DNA of 38,475 nucleotides from Porphyromonadaceae bacterium UBA7555. Its GTDB lineage: Bacteria > Bacteroidota > Bacteroidia > Bacteroidales > Muribaculaceae. Shown in pieces: positions 33,327 to 38,475 of this stretch (positions are counted from its first letter, which is position 1; each line of letters opens with the position of its first letter). The stretch is from NCBI GenBank assembly GCA_002478045.1, contig DLLT01000042.1, forward strand, positions 1 to 38,475. Direction: 5' to 3'. The notes beneath the pieces are model-generated. The model worked only from the letters and a program-made list of their open reading frames with translations, was not told where the DNA came from and searched no databases. The position numbers were made by a program, and so were the translations under genes.

Positions 33327-35306
33327 TTAGTACATTCGATAATCTATGGAAAGCACTTGGAATTCGGTGCGACGATTAATCTGGTCTGCCGCTTCGCGAT
33401 CTTCCTCTTTTTTCAGCGCATTTATAAAGTCCTCGGTAAGTACATCGCCCTCTTTGAATTGGGGATATTCCTTGGCTATACGTTTAGTGACGGTTTTCGG
33501 ACGAGATTTGCCGTAGCCTTGGCTTTGTAGTCTGTCGGGAGATATGCCCACACTGATAAGGTAGTCGATTACTGAACGGGCACGGCGCGCGGACAAGTCG
33601 AGATTGTATTTTTCGGAGCCATGTCTGTCGGTATGCGAAGCCATCTCGATGGTTACGTTGGGGTTGTCGCGTAGCACTTGAGCCAATTCGTCCAAGGCCC
33701 TCTTTGACTCGGGACGCAACGAGGCCCGGTCATAGTCGTAGAATATATTTTCGACAACTACCGGCTTGGTGATAGAAGACAAAACGAAATCAACACCGTA
33801 GTCTGCATCTTCTTCGGTGTACTCGCTGGTGAATTCCTGACGAGCGTTCAAATACCCTTTGGCGCCAGCCATCATAACGTAGGATACTCCACGGTTCAAG
33901 GGGAAGGAGAACGACCCGTCGTTGCGTGCTACCTGCTTCTGGTTGCTTCCGTCACTGCCGACAATTCGGATTACGGCGTTAGGTACAGGTTCGTCATCTT
34001 TATCGATTACCCAGCCGGAAATGGTGATTTTCAGCTCGGGCAACTCAAATGAGTATATATGGTCGTATCCACGTGCATCACCGCGGTTGCTGCTGTAGAA
34101 TCCGCTTTCGCCTTTACCGAAAGTGATGCCGAAGTCATCGCCGGCGCTGTTGATCGGGCGTCCCATATTGGTTACGTTCCAGCCGCCTGACGGTGTCATC
34201 TCGGCGCGGAAAATGTCGAGACCGCCAAATCCCGGGTGGCCATCGGATGCAAAATACAATACCGAGTCGGTGCGCATATACGGGAACATCTCGTCGCCGG
34301 GGGTATTGATCCATTCGCCAAGGTTTTCGAGCGAACCGGCACGTTCTTTTATATTGACGCGCCAAATATCCTTACCACCGCTACCGCCCGGCATATCGCT
34401 GGTGAAATACAGCCAATCGCCGTCCGGAGATACAGCCGGGTGTCCATAAGAGGATAGGGTATCAGCCGTAATCTCGTATTTGACAGGCGCACTCCATTTG
34501 GCATCGCTGCGCTGGGAAGTGTATATTTCCACTCCGGTATTTGCAGAAGGCTCGCGGCGAGCCTTGGTAAGGTACATTGTCTGTCCGTCCGGCGAAAATG
34601 AGACTATGCCTTCATCCAATTCGGAATTCAGCTCGCCTTCGACGGCTTCGGGTCTGTTCCATTCGCCGCGCTCATTCTTTGTCGCTACAAAGATATCACC
34701 GTTTTTCATCCCTGTAATTTCGCTGCGTTTGCTTCCGGATGCTTTTTCGTTTGTGGAGGTAAAGTACAATCGGTCCAACTCGGGGCTGTCATACATAGGG
34801 GCGTAATCACTGCGGCGCGAATTGAAAAGTTTGGCGGCTTTGACTACATAACGCGTTTGCAGAGCCTTGCTTTGCCCCATTTTGGCTCCGGCAAGGCCGT
34901 CGGCGGCAAGTTTGTCTCCGGGTTTCCATTGAAGGTAAGTTTCGTAGGCTGTCACGGCCTGAGCGTACTTGCCGTCGGCGTGCAATTCGCGTGCCAATTT
35001 CAAATACACCGTCGAGTCTTCCCATCCATAGCGTATGGCGTTTTGGAACGCCGCTGCAGCGCGTGCATTCTGGCGCAAGCGACTGTGACATAGGCCCAAT
35101 TGATAGGCAACTTCGCCGCGCTGTTTGCGTTCCTCCTTTTTTGTGAGCTTATTGTATATCTTTCGATAAGTCTTTGCCGCATCGAAGAACTCGCCACGAT
35201 CATATTGAGCCTTGGCCTCGGAGAGCTTTGGCCCACCGCAGGCGGTCAGGACAAAGGTGCTTGCAAGTATGGCGGCGTATATTGCCGTCCGGAGCATAAT
35301 ATTCAT
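33327..35306 (-). CDS. TPR/PD40/OmpA-family lipoprotein (PorE-like)
   Basis: 659 residues. A lipoprotein signal ends at LTAC (Cys23). Order: TPR-like helices (about 30-140), a PD40 beta-propeller (about 195-420) with repeats such as SFSPDGQTMYLT, AVSPDGDWLYFTSD and YFASDGHPGFGGLDIF, a carboxypeptidase-regulatory-like domain (about 430-510; ISGWVIDKDDEPVPNAVIRI), and an OmpA-type peptidoglycan-binding domain (about 525-655; SHTDRHGSEKYNLDLSARRA). This exact order is that of PorE of the type IX secretion system, a periplasmic link between the outer membrane and peptidoglycan. Paralogues without a T9SS role also exist, so the name is tentative. No other T9SS gene is visible here. Confidence 0.88.
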   Translation of the reverse strand: MNIMLRTAIYAAILASTFVLTACGGPKLSEAKAQYDRGEFFDAAKTYRKIYNKLTKKEERKQRGEVAYQLGLCHSRLRQNARAAAAFQNAIRYGWEDSTVYLKLARELHADGKYAQAVTAYETYLQWKPGDKLAADGLAGAKMGQSKALQTRYVVKAAKLFNSRRSDYAPMYDSPELDRLYFTSTNEKASGSKRSEITGMKNGDIFVATKNERGEWNRPEAVEGELNSELDEGIVSFSPDGQTMYLTKARREPSANTGVEIYTSQRSDAKWSAPVKYEITADTLSSYGHPAVSPDGDWLYFTSDMPGGSGGKDIWRVNIKERAGSLENLGEWINTPGDEMFPYMRTDSVLYFASDGHPGFGGLDIFRAEMTPSGGWNVTNMGRPINSAGDDFGITFGKGESGFYSSNRGDARGYDHIYSFELPELKITISGWVIDKDDEPVPNAVIRIVGSDGSNQKQVARNDGSFSFPLNRGVSYVMMAGAKGYLNARQEFTSEYTEEDADYGVDFVLSSITKPVVVENIFYDYDRASLRPESKRALDELAQVLRDNPNVTIEMASHTDRHGSEKYNLDLSARRARSVIDYLISVGISPDRLQSQGYGKSRPKTVTKRIAKEYPQFKEGDVLTEDFINALKKEEDREAADQINRRTEFQVLSIDYRMY

Positions 35307-35316
35307 GAAGTTATCG

Positions 35317-35332
35317 TATTACGTACGTAATA
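35317..35332. promoter_or_regulatory. 16-bp perfect palindrome just upstream of the OmpA-lipoprotein gene
   Basis: TATTACGTACGTAATA is fully self-complementary. It ends 11 bp before the start codon, overlapping the expected ribosome-binding region, and lies in the 94-bp gap behind galE. It looks like an operator for a dimeric regulator; no matching promoter boxes were found in the gap. Confidence 0.45.
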
Positions 35333-35400
35333 TGTTAACGTATAGTATTGGTCTCATATTGTATGCCTATCGGCACAAAAGGCACACATGGGAGCGCGCG

Positions 35401-36441
35401 TTACATTACACCTGTTTTGCGCAGGTGCTGCTGCCAGTGCCAGGCATTAAGCATAGTCTGTTCCAAAGGCGTTTCGGCTTTCCAGCCCAGAACCTTATTC
35501 GCCTTGGATGGGTCGGCCCACACTTGGATGATATCGCCTTCGCGCCGAGGAGCAATAGTGTAGGGAACTTTGACGCCGGTGGCCTTCTCGAAAGTATTGA
35601 TGAGCTCGAGTACCGAAACGCCATGGCCGGTACCGAGATTGAAGACCTCAACTCTCTCGTCCATACCCTTGTTCACAATACGTTCGACAGCCGTGACATG
35701 TGCGCGGGCGAGGTCTGTGATGTCGATGAAATCGCGGATGCACGACCCGTCAGGGGTGGGGTAGTCATTTCCGAAGACGCTCAACTGCTTGCGTATACCG
35801 ATCGCTGTCTGCGTCAGATAGGGAATGAGATTTTGGGGTACTCCGTTGGGCAATTCGCCGATAAGAGCGGACGGATGGGCGCCTACGGGGTTAAAATAGC
35901 GTAAAAGTATTGCGTTGAATCCCGTACCGGCGGCCACAGTGTCGCGTATGATGTCTTCGCTGATTTGCTTGGTGTTGCCGTATGGCGAAGTCGCCGGCTT
36001 AATAGGCGACTTCTCCGTTACGGGGTTTGTGTCCGGTTCGCCGTATACGGTGCACGATGAAGAGAAGACGATGCCACTGCACTCGGGGGCGTCGTTGATG
36101 CATTCCAGAAGATTGAGCAGCGAAACGATGTTGTTTCGGTAATATAATAATGGCTTGTGTACGGACTCGTTGACGGCTTTGCTTGCTGCAAAATCGATTA
36201 CGCCGGCGATGGCGGGGTGCGATGCAAAGATTGAACACATTGCATCAAGGTCGGCGCAGTCGGCCTCAATGAATTCGGGACGTGTGCCGGTGATAGCCTC
36301 AATGCCGTCCAAGACACCGAGATTGCTGTTGGATAGATTGTCTACTATAAGAGCTTCATACCCGGCATTGATAAGTTCGACCACTGTATGTGATCCGATG
36401 TAGCCCATACCTCCGGCTACGAGTATAATCGGTTTGGTCAT
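35401..36441 (-). CDS. galE: UDP-glucose 4-epimerase
   Basis: 346 residues, an extended short-chain dehydrogenase. NAD-binding GGMGYIGSHTVVEL near the N terminus, SSSCTVYGEPD with the catalytic Ser, YGNTK with the catalytic Tyr and Lys (YxxxK), and family blocks YFNPVGAHPS, LIPYLTQ, TPDGSCIRDFIDI and WADPSKANKVLGW. It interconverts UDP-glucose and UDP-galactose, supplying precursors for surface glycans. A -7 box lies about 270 bp upstream. It is 94 bp ahead of the OmpA lipoprotein gene on the same strand and probably forms its own unit. Confidence 0.95.
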   Translation of the reverse strand: MTKPIILVAGGMGYIGSHTVVELINAGYEALIVDNLSNSNLGVLDGIEAITGTRPEFIEADCADLDAMCSIFASHPAIAGVIDFAASKAVNESVHKPLLYYRNNIVSLLNLLECINDAPECSGIVFSSSCTVYGEPDTNPVTEKSPIKPATSPYGNTKQISEDIIRDTVAAGTGFNAILLRYFNPVGAHPSALIGELPNGVPQNLIPYLTQTAIGIRKQLSVFGNDYPTPDGSCIRDFIDITDLARAHVTAVERIVNKGMDERVEVFNLGTGHGVSVLELINTFEKATGVKVPYTIAPRREGDIIQVWADPSKANKVLGWKAETPLEQTMLNAWHWQQHLRKTGVM

Positions 36442-36710
36442 AAAGTGAATATTTTAAGATAGGTATAATATAGTCTAATAGTTGGTTGGATACGTTTTAT
36501 GTGGTAGTGTAGTCTTTTTCGAGCTATAATTTCGGATTAAAAATGGTGGCAGCGCTCGTATTGGGCTGGGGTGTAGCGCTTTGGTGGCGGTGAGGAGACG
36601 GGCACGCAACGAAGACGCATCGTTTCTTGAGGATTTTACTCTCGGAAATCGTGATGCCGGATCTTCGGATGGGGTGACGAAATGTTGCCCTGCCGAGCCT
36701 TCATCGGGTG

Positions 36711-36718
36711 CAAAGGTA
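36711..36718 (-). promoter_or_regulatory. -7 promoter element upstream of galE
   Basis: TACCTTTG on the minus strand, continued by CA, fits the Bacteroidetes -7 consensus very well; the -33 region is poor. The start site near 36704 gives a galE leader of about 260 nt. Apart from this element the 388 bp between galE and the giant ORF (36442-36829) show no gene, tRNA or clear attachment site. Confidence 0.5.
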
Positions 36719-36829
36719 CACATTTTTCGGGGATTTGTCAGTATTTACTATCGGCTTGATTGTGTTTGCATGTGGCTGTCTTTGCGGGCGCGCACATAGT
36801 TGAGCGGGTAGCGTATCTTGGTGACGGTA

Positions 36830-38475
36830 ATGATGAGCGTGGAGGTCGGTGAGCGCTATGCAGACCTCAGAGCAGATGCGACTGCGGCGGAAGATGTTGC
36901 CGGGGAGTATGGTACGACCGCGGAGGCGGTGCGCAATGCAGTGGCCAATGTCGAGGCAGGCAAGGGCACGGCAGGCGAGCAAGAGATATACAAGCGCTTG
37001 GGCGAGGCGATGGAGGCCAAGCGCGGAGAAATGTCGGCAGAGGCTATACGCACGCGCATAGAGGATGAGACCAATCAAGAGATAGAGGATGTACGTGCGC
37101 GTGCGCGCGAATATGGCAGAGAAAATCTCACGGAGGGCGAGCGAGAGGTGCTTGACGGCTTCGGAGAGAAAGGCGAGTGTTCGGTGGATGCGATACTGGG
37201 TAAGTCGCCGGATAAGCGGACACAGGCCGAGCAAGCGGTGGTCGAGCGGTATTTGGAAGAGCTGTATCCCGAGGGAAAGTCGAATGTAGAAAGTGGAAAG
37301 TCGAATGCCGGCCGGGGCAGCTCTGATGGCCGAAATAGCTCAGATAGCTCAGATAGCTCAGATAGCTCTGATAGTAGTATTGGCGAGGGGCCGGCGCAAG
37401 ACGTAGAGCTTGTGCCGATCGGACATGGAGTATTTGGTGATGTGTACGACCAGTTCAGGGGAAATGCACAGGGTGCGATAGCTTTTCTTGAAGCGAAGCA
37501 AGGCGGCGAAGCTGTCGGGGCACTTCATCATAAGGATGTCGGAGATATATCCTTGGTATGGGGCAACGACAAAGCGGGGCTGAAGAAGATATTGCAGAAG
37601 CACCCGGAGGTTGTGGACAATCTTCAAGGAGTGATAGACGGAATGCAGGTGGTGCAATCGTCAGATAATCGTATAGTGCTTGAGAGTGATACGCACAAGG
37701 CGGTAGTGAGCAAGATGCTCGGGCAAGAAAAAACGCCGCAGTGGTTACTGACGGCGTATGAGAAGAAGAATGCCTCGGGCGGTAGTAGTGACATCGATCC
37801 CGAACCTCAGGAAGGCATGCAGAATGGCACAGCTCCTCTGCAAAGCGATTCTTCCGGGGGCAAAGGTACGACAAATGTGTCGGATGTGCAAGGGCGAGCG
37901 GAGCGTGATGCGGCGCGTGCACAGGCGAAGGCTGAGGCAGAGGCGGCGTTGGAGGAAGCTTTTGCGGGGCGCGAGGAGATGTTGGCGGACGCCAAGGACG
38001 ATCCGTGGGAGACGTTGCGCGACCCCGAGTTGACGAGTGAGCAGCGTGATGCGGTGGTGCAATACCTGAATAATGTAGAAAGTGGAAAGTCGAATGAGGA
38101 ATCCGCGCAAGCGGCACAAACGATGCAGCCTACGGGGATGACGGCTGAGGTTGCACAGGCGACGGCACGGCGTATCAATCATGAGAGTGGTATGGTGGTG
38201 CCGGCGCGGACAGTGCCGATGGGTGATGCGCCGGCCGAGGATGTGTATATTGTCAGTGGCGAGGTTCGTATGCAGCCTGACGGCAGCGGTATTGACCGCG
38301 GTAATTCGGACAGCTTTATCGTGGTGTGCGATGGAGATGGTAATTATCACGCGACATCGCCCGAGCGCTTGGAGAGCGTAGGTGAGGCGATGACGCCGGA
38401 GCAGTTGGCGCAGACGCTTGAGAATAATGGGAGTGATGGGAGCAATGGCCGTAATGGCTCCAATGGCTCTGATAG
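36830..38475 (+). CDS. Giant modular protein with a PBECR-type nuclease-like domain (partial, runs off the window)
   Basis: An open frame of 548 codons with no stop before the window edge. The first ATG after the in-frame TAG at 36809-36811 is at 36830 (a second at 36833); no clear ribosome-binding site precedes them, so the N terminus may be lost or the start uncertain. Residues about 1-145: charged helices. About 146-190: Ser/Asp/Gly linker. About 195-312: a domain with FGDVYDQFRGNAQGAIAFL, GALHHKDVGDISLVWGN, KKILQKHPEVVDNLQGVI and WLLTAYEKK, strongly recalling the PBECR (phage-Barnase-EndoU-ColicinE5/D-RelE-like) nuclease family. About 350-415: Ala/Glu-rich helix. After that a small repeat-like domain (VYIVSGEVRMQPDGSG) and a Gly/Ser/Asn linker at the edge. 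Such chains are typical of polyvalent proteins carried by conjugative elements or phages. Confidence 0.75.
   Translation, partial: MMSVEVGERYADLRADATAAEDVAGEYGTTAEAVRNAVANVEAGKGTAGEQEIYKRLGEAMEAKRGEMSAEAIRTRIEDETNQEIEDVRARAREYGRENLTEGEREVLDGFGEKGECSVDAILGKSPDKRTQAEQAVVERYLEELYPEGKSNVESGKSNAGRGSSDGRNSSDSSDSSDSSDSSIGEGPAQDVELVPIGHGVFGDVYDQFRGNAQGAIAFLEAKQGGEAVGALHHKDVGDISLVWGNDKAGLKKILQKHPEVVDNLQGVIDGMQVVQSSDNRIVLESDTHKAVVSKMLGQEKTPQWLLTAYEKKNASGGSSDIDPEPQEGMQNGTAPLQSDSSGGKGTTNVSDVQGRAERDAARAQAKAEAEAALEEAFAGREEMLADAKDDPWETLRDPELTSEQRDAVVQYLNNVESGKSNEESAQAAQTMQPTGMTAEVAQATARRINHESGMVVPARTVPMGDAPAEDVYIVSGEVRMQPDGSGIDRGNSDSFIVVCDGDGNYHATSPERLESVGEAMTPEQLAQTLENNGSDGSNGRNGSNGSD
37283..37307 (+). repeat. 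25-bp repeat, copy 1, inside the giant ORF
   Basis: Identical to 38072-38096 and read in the same frame, encoding NVESGKSN. A partial third copy (GGAAAGTCGAATG) directly precedes it. It lies in the linker before the nuclease-like domain. Confidence 0.8.
37337..37372 (+). repeat. Tandem 9-bp repeat (AGCTCAGAT)4 encoding Ser-Ser-Asp
   Basis: Three perfect units and one unit with a single change. It encodes a Ser/Asp-rich linker just before the PBECR-like domain. Being a multiple of 3, length changes would keep the frame. Confidence 0.85.
38072..38096 (+). repeat. 25-bp repeat, copy 2, inside the giant ORF
   Basis: Exact copy of 37283-37307, about 790 bp further along, in the same reading frame (NVESGKSN), placed between the Ala/Glu-rich helix and the next module. 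Confidence 0.8.

Noticed and set aside
37337..37372. Short tandem repeat as a CRISPR array
   Set aside because: Units are 9 bp with no spacers and lie in frame inside a coding region.

Overview
The window looks like the chromosome of a Bacteroidales bacterium, plausibly Muribaculaceae or a close relative. The reasons are: promoters of the Bacteroidetes type (TTTG, 20 nt, TAnnTTTG); a full Bat (aerotolerance) operon; a MurF-Alr fusion next to a GSCFA gene; a PD40/OmpA lipoprotein; and a 4-alpha-glucanotransferase with two N-terminal starch-binding domains. The family level is inference. Nearly all genes are on the minus strand; the exceptions are the YigZ/IMPACT gene and the truncated giant ORF at the right edge.

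Layout, left to right. (1) 169-3286: a dTDP-3-amino-sugar cassette (rfbA, a tandem FdtA-like ketoisomerase, an FdtB-like aminotransferase) for surface polysaccharide. (2) 3440-5696: an RprX/RprY-like histidine kinase and response regulator with a good promoter. (3) 6069-7340: an exported metallophosphoesterase with a long leader. (4) 7684-7825: palindromic repeats. (5) 7928-14377: a defence island made of an XRE regulator, AbiH, a 1337-aa GIY-YIG-like/helicase/methyltransferase protein and a partner 'subunit M'. (6) 14443-14814: a promoter, a long rod-like RNA with 6S-like architecture and an intrinsic terminator, directly upstream of the defence island. (7) 14971-18459: an unrecognised zinc-ribbon protein and MalQ, separated by a pentanucleotide microsatellite. 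(8) 18821-20907: YigZ, a DUF2007/tandem universal stress protein, and a small HTH protein. (9) 21107-29779: moxR, DUF58, a signal-peptide membrane protein and batA-E. (10) 30060-35306: MurF-Alr, GSCFA and a PorE-like lipoprotein. (11) 35401-36441: galE. (12) 36830 to the edge: a giant modular ORF with a PBECR-type nuclease-like domain, probably part of a mobile element.

The most interesting parts are the defence island and the 6S-like RNA next to it. The large restriction protein changes base composition sharply part way through, in its methyltransferase/specificity end, and the AT-rich block continues through AbiH. This suggests module exchange. The right edge probably enters an integrated element. 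No tRNA, rRNA, CRISPR array or complete insertion sequence was seen. Positions 1-168 hold no recognisable gene, only a short palindrome.
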